Below, piece after piece: positions 1-13,105 of a stretch of DNA of 64,000 bases. The notes beneath the pieces are model-generated. The model was not told the origin of the DNA. It saw nothing but the letters and a program-made list of their open reading frames with translations, and did no database searches. The stretch comes from Synanceia verrucosa. Taxonomy: Eukaryota; Chordata; Actinopteri; Perciformes; Synanceiidae. Made by a program: the position numbers and the translations under genes. Each line of letters starts with the position of its first letter. Within the stretch, counting starts at the first letter, position 1. Location of the stretch: the NCBI GenBank assembly GCA_029721515.1, contig CM056556.1, positions 22,156,669 through 22,220,668 of the forward strand. Direction: 5' to 3'.

Positions 1-142
1 ACACACACACACAGACCACATGCGTGCAAGTCACGTGCATGCACAAATCCCATTGCATCCACGTGCACTAAATCGAACGCACACACCGAATTCACTGTTA
101 AGCATGACGATGCAATAACATAAGATCTATCGGCGCCCCACA

Positions 143-181
<39 letters not shown>

Positions 182-501
182 CAATCTGTCCACTGCAGTG
201 CCCGAGAGGTCTTATCACACTACCACATCAAGCTTGAAAGCACACACAAACACAAAACGACAGAGAGAGAGAGAGAGAGAGAGAGGTGGAAGCTGATGGA
301 TGTGCTTGGTAGCAGTGCTCCTCTAGCGGCGATGCGGCGTAGCTGCATCTCCTGTGTCGAGGTTAAAAAGCGACGGGCGGCGCGCAGGGGCCACAGTGTT
401 TGGGGTGTATTTGAACAGGAGACGCAGAAAAAGTTAGGTAGCGGATTTTCTCCTCTCCCCAGGCGTCTGAACCTGCAGCAGCAGCATCCATCTAAAGCAT
501 C
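1..501 (+). promoter_or_regulatory. 5' flank and probable 5' UTR of calb2
   Basis: This is the region upstream of the calretinin start codon. It holds CA repeats at 1-13 and 139-180 and a GA repeat at about 262-285. A GC-rich stretch with several CpGs lies at about 325-400, just before the start codon at 502. I see no convincing TATA box. Reading frames crossing this region on either strand are not conserved-looking and overlap exon 1 in the wrong frame. The promoter role is inferred only from position and composition. Confidence 0.45.
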
Positions 502-2163
502 ATGGCAAACAAAGCACAGCAGCCTCCTCATCTGCACCTGGCCGAGGTCACCGCGTCCCAGTTCCTCGACATTTGGAAACATTTTGACACTGACGGTAGG
601 AAACGTTTTTTGTCTTTTTGCCCTTCCTAAAAGTTATTTCAAACTGAAAAATTACTGACATTTATCGTTACTGTAATATGTAGCTGACTGAAGGAAGGTT
701 GATGATGATGATAATAATCATGCAGAAAAACGCATGGAAAAAGATAGAAAAAAAAAGAAAATTCATTCTGTAACAAACCATATAAATAAATTGTCGTGTT
801 GGGCCATTTAAGGCGACATTAGGATATTTATTAAGAACAAGTAGCTAAATTCTGAATAAAACTTTGGGTATAGCCTCTGATATGATCTGTTTTGTAATAA
901 CTTTAATAATAATAATGATAATATATTATCATTATTATTAAAATTATTATCATAGGTATACATATAAAATAAGTCGACAAAAGACAGAAGACCATTTTTG
1001 TTTGTTGAGGAGCTGGTATAATATATACTCTGATGTATACTTTAGACTGAAACCCTTAAAAGTTTGATGTTTTTCAAATTCATTTCTGATGCGGACCCCT
1101 CCCCAACACCACGTGATATGAGTTTATTTATTTCATTTAAATACACAGGCATGTAAAGCATTCTGTTAAACCAATTAATTATTTAAAGACTGTATTTCAC
1201 ACAAGCATTGTAGCCTTTATTTTTCCATCAATAACGCTCCATGAGCTCTCTCCAAGTCCTCCCATGAAGAGCATCCTCACTCTGCACATTGACATTTAAA
1301 CGTACAGTATGTTATTTTAATTACTCACAGTCTGCATGTTACTTTCCGCCTGATGGCATTTGCATTAATGCCCAATCAAAAATTGGCTTATTGGAGTTTC
1401 ATCAATAAGTGCAGCTTGACAGCTGGTGATGTTTTCCATGCTTTAGAAGTAAATTTATGTCCTGTTGTATACTAATTTATTCTGTACCCACCTGACACAC
1501 CCTGTTTCCTCCCTGGTCTCAGTCTTGATCGGTGTCTTTTCTTTTTGTGTTCACTCTCTAGTTTGTCTCTGAGCAGTCAGTCCCGTCTCGCTCTGCAAAC
1601 ATCTCAGTATCCATGTTGCACTGTCACAGAGTTCCTTTTTTCTCCTTCAGCAAATTCATCACTGCATCACAAAGCCTCATATGGACATTTTGTGAACTGA
1701 AGAAACCCTTCAAAGATGCACAGGAGAGACTCACAATTTCACAACGATCAATCCATGAAAAGGACGGAGGCTATATTTTGGTTTCCTTGAAAACTTTTGC
1801 ATTAAACAGGGAGTTCCATCGACTTTCATTGAGATGTTTGAAAGACACGTGCAAACAAGGGCTCGGTGTGTTGTTTCACACACAGACACACACTCCCGGG
1901 AATTCATCGTTAATGCGATGTGTTTTGATGCCTGCTGAAATGTGTTCCACAGGGAAATCAGGGCAGAAAGAGGAGTTGGTTGTGAGTTGGGGGGGATTGT
2001 CAGCAGCTGAGCTCCTCCATATGAGCAAACAAAGTTGTCATAGCTGTTATTGTTCTCACTCTTTTGGCCTGCTTATAGAGCGTAGGGTTATCAGATGTTC
2101 TAGCACCCATGTGTTTTAAGTCCTTCCGCTCTCTCATTACTGGGAGTGTCACCTGGCTTCGGC

Positions 2164-2194
<31 letters not shown>

Positions 2195-5100
2195 ACGACA
2201 GAAAGAAAGAAAGAAAGACAGAAAGAAAGACAGAAAGAAAGGGGAGCTAATTTGTTTGCTCAGATTGAGTAAACATCTCATGAGTTGTGGATAAAAATAC
2301 ACGGGAGGTGATGCACCCAGAGATGATGAAACCAAATTATTCCCTTGTCGGCCCAGGAGGATCGAGGCTCATCTGGATTGTCTCTCGCAGTTCCATGCCC
2401 CTCTCATCTTTCTCCGCCGCCTCTGTCAGGCCTTCTCGGTTCAATCCCTTCAAAGCTGAAATAAAGGAATCAACTGTGCTTCCTTTTGCTAATTATAGAG
2501 CATTTGCTGCCAATAGTTTCTTTTTTATTAACCTGGAATGTGGAAATCCAGGAGTGTTAAGCAAAATCCACTTCCCTGCATTGACCCAGCTGTGATGCCA
2601 ACACAACATATTTGAATAGACAAGGGCTTCATGCTCTACTTTGAAAGGCAAATGCACTTTATATGGGCTTTAAACACGCACTTAGTCGGCACAGCTGCCC
2701 ACTTTGTGAATTTCCAGTGGAGTGGAGCGTCTTTACCTGCATCTCCAGGGACACAGTATACAAAAAAGTGTGGGTATGAACGCCCCAAAAAGGTTTCGGG
2801 ACCCTTTTATCTTGCTGGTTGGTGCAAGCTTTGAGTGCCTATGCAGGGAGACCATAGTACGTGAAAAGCAAGCATAGGAACACTTTTATTTCAACATATA
2901 GACCTGGTTATTGATTAAAAATTGATCACTTGAAGTGAAGTCAGTCATAAAATGTATCAGCTGGCAATGATTTTTGCACCCAAGGTATTATTGATGTTCA
3001 GTTTTAATAGGGTTCCCTTGATGGATTTGGGCTTTACTGTAACACTGTAATAAGACTGCAAAACATATAGCATTTCATAGAAAAATATCATAGTATCATA
3101 GGATACCTTCAGTATATCGTTGTGGTTTAGAGGTTGATTGGAACAGAACATACTCATAATAAGTGCATTACAAACAGATGCTTTTGTACAAATATAATGG
3201 GGCGTGCATGGATGTATTATTGCATTTATTGGAGGTATGTGACAGCATACTGGAGTAATCTATACATAAATCTATTTCTATTGTCATTATATGCCACCCG
3301 CCTTGTACTTAATCACGTCTTACCCTGTTTAATTAACAAGCAGGCCATTTCTCTCTGGAGTGCCAAATGTCAATAAGACCCACAGGGAGACTCGATAGCA
3401 GCACGGCATTTTACTGTCCCACTTATTGAAAAAGCGGAGCTTGTATTCATGAGTTTTGATAACATCACTGAGGAACGCACACATGCGCACACATATCTAA
3501 AAATTTCCCTGGGTAGAACAAAGGCGCTAAGATGTTGGTTGGATAGGGAGAGGGAGTTCGATAGAAGATGACAGAAAGAAATGACAAGTTTGAAGGAGAG
3601 GACAGTAAGTGGATGGCATCATAATCTTTTTTAGTGTTTAATGAGGCAGCTCTGCCTTCCAGGGTTTTATTGAAGCAGCTAGTAACATCGTTTGGAGCCA
3701 TCTGTCCGGCCATTCGAAATTGTTGTTGATGGGATGTTGGCACAGTTTCACAGACTACCTGGGTGAAGCAGGCATGCTGGTTTGTCCTCTGAATGGGCAC
3801 TGTCAGAGCAACGGAACACCAGGAGTGAACGATGGAATAAGATAGGTAGACTTCATTTGTCCCCAAGCTAAATTTGTCATGTCAGAATCCCAAAAAAGAA
3901 ATGTGACAGACGTCGTCTGAGGATTGGTTGTCAAAATGATTGGCAGCATTAGTCGAGACATTCTAAAGAAGCCATATTTTGCTTATTTTCAGGTGCACAC
4001 TGTACTGGATATTTTGAGTTTCTACTATAACATGTTAACTTGCTTTAATGTTAAAAAAAATGCATTACTTTTCTCATTCTGGCTGTTCTGCAGCACTCCT
4101 CTTCACCCTCTGTCCTAAATATTCTGTTTACAGACTGGACCTTATTTCTGGGATAAAATACTGCCATTTACTCACCCATTTCACTTTGGACTCATTTGGA
4201 GTATTTCTGACGATATTGAATTTGACATTGTTCATATCCGATATCCACTTACTTGAGAAATTGTCAAGTTTGTGTCATTTTCTGGCTGCATTTCGGTGCC
4301 CCTTTCACTCCTGTTAAATGGATATCGTCAAATCCACTCTCGTCAGAAATACTCCAAATGACTCCAAAGTGAAATTGGTGAGTAAATGGCAGTATTTTAT
4401 CCCAGATTTAAGGTCCAATTTGTCAAAAACGGCACTTCCCCTTTAAGCTCCTAAATGTTCTGATTGAGCTACACCGTACTGAAAAACCCCTGCCCCAATT
4501 GGTCAGCTGGCACACTCTGCTGTGATAGGCCAACTGGGCTCCAGCTCCACTCTAACTAGCTTTTGGCTTGCCAAACAAGATGCTAATGGCGCTTTCAAAC
4601 TACACAGTAACGGCACGGTGCGGCCCAGTTTTGGTGCTTTTGCGTTACAACTGAATACCTCATAGTACCTCCTCCGTGTGGGCGGGGTCGTCATACAGCA
4701 GCATGAAACTGCCATGACCTCATTTACATGTGACACAGAAAACCAGGAAGAAGAAGCCCAACAACTCTACTATCACAAACAATGGAGGGCACGGAAGCGA
4801 TCATGTGTTGCTCGCTCTGTGGCTTTTTGTCACACACAGAGCGAAAGAGAGACAGAAGAGTCTTTTCTTGTGTAACAATAGCGAAGCAGTTGCCGGTTTT
4901 AAAAATGGCAGGGTCGAGTTGTGTTTGGCTTTTACAGGCTAGTCGGACACTTCCAATGACAACGCTCGTTGACCAATCAGTGGAAGGCAGTTGGCTGATT
5001 AGTATAGAGATGTTCTGATACCATTTTTTCCCTCCCTATACTTGTGCTGTGGGTATTGGCTGATACTGAGTACCGATACTAGCCTGCAAGATTGTGATAT

Positions 5101-8100
5101 GATTATCACTGTGGTGAGGCCTGGCTTAGGTTAAAACCTTTGAAAAACATGAATGAATACAACAAACTAAAGCCATTTTTTTTTTTAAATTTATTTTTAA
5201 ATAACAGTATAAAAAACAAAATGGTGCAACAGCAGCTTAACTAAATAAATCTAGGAACAATTATGAAAAAATTTAAGTGCAGCCACAACTTTTTTTTTTT
5301 TTAAATAAAAAAGGCATTTAAATAGAACATCATTAAAAAAAACAGCAGTGCAACAGCAACTTAAACAAATAAATCTAGATTTTTTTTTCATCTTCAGTGT
5401 TTAATCATGTTGCTAGTGTTGAAATTAGCAAAACTCATGCCACTCCTCAAAATTTCATCATTGCATATGTTGCATGTGGGAGAATCAAGTGTAAAATATT
5501 GCCACACCGCTGACATGATTACTACTTAGCTCCTGATCAGTTCCTCCTTGTCCCTCTAAAACAGCAGGCTGCAGATGGCAGGACAGTGCAGCTGTTTTAA
5601 GAGCGGTGAGGAAGAACTGTGTCAAAGCTAATGGAACTAAACAGTAAACAGGTTCCTATTTTAATAAATTACATGGTATCTGATAGGTGACTGGACTCCA
5701 GTACTCACTGATACCGATACCAGCATTTTCCGCAGTATCGGAAACATTTCTGATACAGGTGTTGGCATCGGAACAACTCTATCTTAGTATCGCTTCGGCT
5801 CGCTTGGAACCATGGCTGAGGAGGTACGAAAAAAGTATCTAGTACCAGGTACCAGGCACTAGTGGAAAAGCGCCACAACCGTGTAGAGTCGTGCCATACT
5901 GTACCGTACTGCACCTGTGGAAAAGCGCCATAAGTATCACCACATTATGATGTTAAAAGAAAAGACAAGACTGTAAAGACATTTCAGACTTTCCGTGGAT
6001 GACTTTGGATTTTACACACCCAAAGGACATGAAAAGAAATAGGAAAAGCACAAAAGTATGGGTCCCCTTTGAATTCTCAGTTCAACTTCAGCTCCTCATG
6101 ATAAGATATCATTGCTTTCACAGGTCTCCATGAGCTTAAAAGAAAAAAGATCAACTCAAAATTGTCCATATTGATTCGTCTCATTTGTCAAACTCCCCGC
6201 TGAAGGGAGCATTGACCTCCATGGAATAAAAGGAGCTGTCCATGGATCATCACCATCAAAATCCTAGAAAAGCCTCTTTCCATATATAGCTTCTCCTTGC
6301 GTACAATCCTGCGAACACAGTCTTTGAGGAGCGATCGGTTTGCAGTCATGTCAGTCAATAGTCTTATCTATTGAGCCAGAGGGGAAGGAAGGGAGTTACT
6401 GGCAAAAGGCTCATGTTTGAATCAATACCAGGGATCTGTTTGACACTGCGGCCACAACTGCATTAATGGGTTTTTTTGCATGTCGGCATTACTGAAATAA
6501 ACCTGTTGTGGTTTGTTGCGATGACACAGGTTTACTATCTGTCTCTTTCAGGCAATGGCTACATTGAGGGGAAGGAGCTGGAGAACTTCTTCAGGGAGTT
6601 GGAGATGGCCCGGAGAGGAGCAGGAGTGGTGAGTTTAAGGACTAATTCACATCAGCCTGTTCACACGAAAAGGTTTATGAATGCCACAATATGTGTAATG
6701 CACTTAATGTGCAGAAAGTATTCCTTCTTGATTTCTGTGTGTCATTTTCACACCATGTATCCTGTACTGACTGCAATGTAAATGCATCTGCGTATTAATG
6801 CCACTGTTAATGATGAGGTAATGATGCAGTGTACACAGTGAGAAAAAAAACGCTTATGGTGAATGGATCCAATAAACACTGAGCTTTTAACCAGTTGTGT
6901 TATATTGAGCTCTCTACATTTTTTACTTACTTAACATTTATATGTAAATCCCATGATGTGGTTTTCTTATCTGAACCTTAGTTGCAGGTTTTCTCGTCTG
7001 AACCTAACTGCGAACATTTGCATGGTGTTGAAATGAGAGATGGAATATCATAATTTGCAATTTAGGTGCCGTCTACACGACAGAGGGATTCTGTAAACCC
7101 GACAAACTTTAATACCGATTCCGTCTTGCGTACAGATGCCTGCGGCATTGTCGTGACCCACTACGGGATTTTCTGACAACGGATTCCAGAGTGAGAAGAT
7201 CTGACAATGCCATCTCAGAGTTGCAGTGTGTACCCGGCATTGTTGCTAATGATGATGTTACGTCATCACGTGACCAGAAGTAGGAGCAAATCCAGCTTGC
7301 ATCATCCTGTCACAACAAGTTGAACAACGATGGCAGATTACAGAATAGCATATGTGATACAGGCGCTGCTAAGTTTATTAGTATTTTTGATTTTTTCTTC
7401 TCGGTGTTGTGTTTATGTTTGCACTTAAATAACAAGGACATCATGCTCATGCTCATTAAATTCTTTCGTTTTTTTGGTGGGTCTCGCTGTGTTTCTTTGT
7501 GGCACCTGTCAGCATTATTGCGTGGCAATGTAGATGGAAGTACTTAGTAACAATGATTTTGTGTGTGAACACAAAAATTTTGGAATCTGCAAAGAAAACT
7601 CTCACAACCGTTATCGTGCTGTTGTCGTGTGGACGGAGCCTTATACACTTTTCTGTGAGACTGTGTTGAACAGATACATATACTGACCACTCAGACTTCA
7701 CTTGTTAATTGAGTACACATGTTTTCTAGGACCCCTCAAACCCCATATTCAGAGAAAAGATGAAGGAGTTCATGCAGAAGTTCGACAAGAACAAAGATGG
7801 GCGGATTGAGATGTCAGAGGTAAAGAAATCAGCAATGTTCATAAAGAGAGAAGGTAACTGTGTATGTGTGAGACAATTGATACCACTCTTATATATATAC
7901 AGATACAGCAGCAGCTGTGCTTAGCTTAGTATAAACCTTCCTATGGAGGGTGAGAAAAGATGTAAAAAGAAAAAAATCAAAGATAATTCACAGAGCCAGA
8001 GGAATAGTGAGAAAAGTGAGATGCTTCCGAGGCTTGGTCAATACTTCTATCGACGGTATAAATACAGTCTTTATGATGGTTTCAATGGAGTGTCATTTTG

Positions 8101-11100
8101 GGATATTACTTTCCCTTGATTTTGCCATTTTCTGAGTGGTGATTTGGAAGAGATGCTAGGAGGAGGGGTTCTGTAATATCAATGACCCACCAGCAGCAAT
8201 CTGCGAATAAGTTTTAGGTGCAGTTGTTGGAGTAAAATCAAAGACTTTGTATGAACCATAAAAAAATCTAACTAATAGCCTGGCTTCTGTATTATTTATG
8301 TCTGAGTTGCCCCATTTGAGGCTTTGCTGGCAAAAAGCTCCCCAGTATCATCTCATGTCAACCCCACCATCTTGTGTTCTCACCACTCCTATTCTCCTGT
8401 CATTTTTCTCTCTAGCTGGCCCAGATTCTCCCAACTGAAGAGAACTTCCTGCTTTGCTTCAGACAGTTTGTCAGCTCCAGCACTGAGTTTATGGCGGTAA
8501 GAGTGCCTTTTTCCTTGCTTTCTGATGAACTCTGTCATTTGATCAGATATTTGCAATACTTTTTGTGCAAAATGTCATCAGTCATTATCCAACCATACAT
8601 TATAGACCAGAGCCAGTCAAGCATGGAGGGGAAACGACATGCATGTTCTCATTCCTGCCTACCAGCTAATTTCACAGATTAATTCCCTGTGTATGGTTGA
8701 AAGTGTACTAATTAGTGAAGTAAACTGGAGCAGTCTCGGGAGAAAAACGCAGACTCTCATTATCCATTATGCATGGTTGCACGTTTCTGCTGTTTGAGAT
8801 TGAGCAACTGACTTGGAAATCGAGCAGCCGCACCTGATGGCCCATCATGTGCATCGAATGTAGAATTGTGCTGAGCACAAATACGGGCCAATATCAAACT
8901 AGTGAGCATGCAGAAGTCTTGGAAAAAGACAGCTGCGGTGGAAATCCCTTCAGTCATGTTGAATAGTTAGAAATGGCACAGATCTTATTCAACGTTTTGC
9001 TATCTGTGATCCAGTAAACCCTCCTGGTTTTTGTCGTATCATATAAATCACAGATGAAAGAGACAATTTTAATGTCCCTGACAGTGTGAAGTACTTGGGC
9101 TGTATATAGTTCTCCACAGATTTATTGGAATTGCACCATGGTTGTATATGGGTTGTTATGGGTAACTGTAGCTCATGATTCATTGAGATGGTAGAAAAAG
9201 AAAAGAACAAACTCACATGTCAACTTCATGCCTAAAAATGACCCCAGGGCATTTTGCTTGGCGATGCAGGCAAAGAAAGTCATCATTTGTGATCACCAAT
9301 CACTATTATGTCCCTCTAGAGGCATTGTTGAAAGGCATTTATTTATTATTTACTACTGCAGTGCAGATTGCTTGCCCCCTGGAGTTTAGTTACAATGTAT
9401 CCAGCGACTGTAGACAGTGAGTTGCAGACAACATGCTTGGCAGCCTTGAAGCTCTGGCCCCTCTGCTGCACAGAGATGTCACTTGTTTATTGAAAGTTTA
9501 TTGAAAACTTATTGAAAACTTATTGCCAGTCCACTCATGTGAAAATCTACAGTAACTTTCCATCAAATTCTGGGCTCTTAACTCTGAAATGGTAAATGGT
9601 CGACTGGTAAATGGCAGATTTCATGTCAGATCTGCTGCAAATGAGACAATGGAGCCAATTAGAAACCAATTACATGTGAGGAAGTAGCCGCCCTTGACTC
9701 CTGTGTCACATTGAAAAGGAATAATGAAATGAGAGAGGGAGGATGGATGAGGATGGAGAAGGTGTGGCGAGAGAAAGACGCAAAGGGCAAACAAGAGACC
9801 GCAGAGCAGGGAACCGGGAGGACGTAAATGAAATGTCGATGGGAAGTTGAGAGCCAGAGTTTGAGAATATAACAAGAGAGGAGGATTAATCGGTCTTTGT
9901 TGAAGGGTGCTGGGAGGAGGGAAGTGGGCAGAGATGTTTTTAAAGGGTCAGAATGAGGAAGCAGAACCTTCTATTTTCAGAGTCATATATAATGGATAAC
10001 ACCACTGTAGCTCCTCTTTGCTGAACCCAGAGGAGGAGGAGCGGGAGAGGGAGAAGGAGGGAGGCCATCCATCTTTGATAAGGAGTCCTTCTTTGGACAG
10101 GGACAGCTGCTAGATTAAAACATTCATTAAAATCCCTCTTTCCTTTTTCTCCCTGTCTCTGAATGTGGGAGAATGGGATGGTACTGAAGACAGTGTGATT
10201 ACAGCGTCAGTCCTGACTCTCTGTGGTCGTCCCCTCTGGAACGATTTCTGCTCTTCACCAGAGAGAAAAATCTTGCTGTTAGCACAGATAAAGAACAACT
10301 TGGGATTTGCTCAGAGAGGATTTATGTCAGGGGCGGGATGTAAATCACTCTGGATAAGAGCAACTTTGTGCTGAAAAACTGCTTTCAATCCACTGTTTCT
10401 TTTGTTTTGTTGATCTCTTGCAGGCATGGCGGCGATATGATACAGATCGCAGTGGCTACATTGAAGCAAATGAATTGAAGGTATGTGTGTGGTAAAACAT
10501 ATTTCAACTTGTTTATGTTGATGAATTTTATATGATATAGCTGAAAATATATCTAATTTGCAAACTCAAAAGCCAGCATAATACACTAATATTATAAATC
10601 CTTTTTATCCTACTTATTCTTATTTTATTATGTCTTTTTTCTTTCTTTTCTCCCCACCCCCCCACCCCCACACACATTCAAATGCACATTAAATTGATCA
10701 CTGGTAGAGCAACCACCCTAAACTGTAATTCTCATGTAGTAGTAGCTGTTTAAATAGCAGCTTAAATGATAGACCTTGTCTTTTTCTGTAATCATTTACA
10801 TTTTATTTATATATTTGCATTTATACCACTATTATAATTGCATTTTTGTCTTTCCCCGGATATATTTCCCCATGCTTTTAATTCATTTGGAGTGCAGACG
10901 TATAGACAAAAAAACTCTTCATTTATGTGCATATTTTCTATTTCTCCTCCTACATGTTATATTGTTTTACACCAATAAAAAAGAGGAAAGAAAGACACAA
11001 AAATGATTTTGTATATTTTTTTGCCGTGATCAGTAACTACCCAGTTACCATACTGATTCTGAATCTGCTAGCTGAAAGGAATAGTAATGGAAAATAACCT

Positions 11101-13071
11101 ATAGTAATGCTAATTTACTTTATTGCTGGGAGTGAGGTAAGACAATCAATACCACTCTAATGTCTGAATGCTAAATATAAAGTTGAAGCCACCATTACCT
11201 TAGCTGCCGGGGGCGGCAGTAGCTCAGTCTGTAGTGACTTGGGCTGGGAATCAGAGGGTCGCTGGTTCAAGTCCAGGTCGGACCAAGTTTGGAGAGTGGA
11301 CTGGTGGCTGGAGAGGTGCCAGTTTTCTCCACCTGGGCACCTCACCTCAAGGGCGCTTTACATGGCAGCATTTTTAAGAGAGTGAATTAAATACAGCTTT
11401 TGCCTGTTATTCCTCATTTATTCTTTTTCAACTGTCTATTTCATCAATGGGTTAATGGGTCAAATGCAGAGGACAAGATATATATGTGACAAAATAAATA
11501 AGTATAAGACTGGAAGTGGGGGGAAACGCCTCTGCTAGATGCCTGCCAATCGAGGAAGCCTAGGCGGCAGATATTGTGACACACAGCCATACTAGCCTGG
11601 TCTTGTAGTATTGTAGAGAGGGTTTGACATTCCTCCATTGAGAACCGATTTCAGACGGGAGGCGTGAACTCCGTTGAAGTTTGAAATGATCAGATCTGAT
11701 TTTACCCAGTGGCTAATGTTTGGTCGTGACATATGTAATGCGCCACTAGCATTCAGGCTAGCCAACTCCTTTGCCACTAATGGAGCTAACTGAAAAATAA
11801 GACTTTTCCCGAACCCCGTGGGGAGAAAAGCTACAACACCTTTGCCAGCAATAAAACCGGTTAAACGTTCCTCTTGCTCCGACTTCAACTGCTGATTATT
11901 TGGGAGCCTCGCTAAAACGGATTGAATGGCTTCCTTCACTTCCGTCTCTGCCACCATTGCCAAACTACAACCAGCTAGACTACAATGCAAGTGCTGTACA
12001 TTCGACATCATCGTTAACATCCGCCTCCCCCCCCGTCCCCCACCATTCGCTGATTGGCCCAGTTGGAATTCGTCCTGAGAAATCGAGTCCAAGGGGAGCA
12101 AACCCAGACGTAATATGTAGGGAAATGATAATTGAGCAGATTACAGAGGGCTATGGCCAGGCTAGAGCCAGACTAGCTGTTTTTCCTGTTTCCAGTATTC
12201 TAATGACACTAATGCTAAGCTAATTGCTTGTTGGCCCAGTGACTTTACATTATGCATACAGACATGGTAGTATCAGTCTTCTCAGCAAAAAAAAGAGTAG
12301 CTTGTTTCCACTCAAGTCAAACTATTAAAAACCCTTGAAAAACCTGTGTTCATTAGCTAAAAACTTCCACAGAGAATCAACATTTTCATATGTGTCACTG
12401 ACTTTCAGTGTGATTCAAATTTCTTTCATACACATGTGCAAATGGGTCAATAAAGCCAGACAGCAGACACGGGAGTTGAGTGGCTGCTCCACTGGAAATC
12501 CCCAAATGACCATAAGTGTTTATTTTTCAGGTGAGGATTCAGATGCACAAATGTTATTCACTTCAACACCTCTAATGAAATTAGAGTCAAATTACATAAA
12601 TGAAAGTGCTCCACACTGAGGGAGTCGTACATCACCAGGGTCAGTGATTATGCATCAAAGTGGGGTTGTTATGGGATCACATTTCTTCTGCCTGACCAGG
12701 TGCAGATGAGTTAGTCAGGTGTGGCCTTTTGAATGCTTTGGAAAACTCCAGATGAGATCGCAAGCAGGCAGACATATGTCTCGCCTCATGGCTGTGAGAA
12801 TACAAGGAAAATAATGTGAGATAATATATTTACTCTACCTAATGGCAGCATTTTTAAGAGAGTGAATTAAATACAGCTTTTGCCTGTTATTCCTCATTTA
12901 TTCTTTTTCAACTGTCTATTTCATCAAGTTTAATCTATGTTTTTTTTTTTTAATATGTCTCTATCCTCAGGGCTTTCTGTCAGACCTGCTGGAGAAGGCT
13001 AATAGACACTACAATGAACAGAAGCTCCAAGAGTACACACAGACCATAGTAAGACTAATGCTTAGACACGC

Positions 13072-13105
<34 letters not shown>

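Noticed and set aside
1613..2119. 168-codon plus-strand open frame in calb2 intron 1
   Set aside because: No domain, no splice support, lies inside a transcribed intron, and its composition looks like translated non-coding DNA.
2000..2335. Frames rich in Phe/Ser (minus) or Lys/Glu (plus) at the GAAA tract
   Set aside because: Direct translation of a microsatellite.
10333..10365. SINE tail (CTCTGGATAAGAGC motif)
   Set aside because: Resembles a known fish repeat end, but only about 30 bases match and the rest of the element is not visible.
11212..11285. tRNA gene suggested by box A and box B
   Set aside because: No matched acceptor stem is visible and the sequence continues as a SINE body; it is a tRNA-derived repeat.
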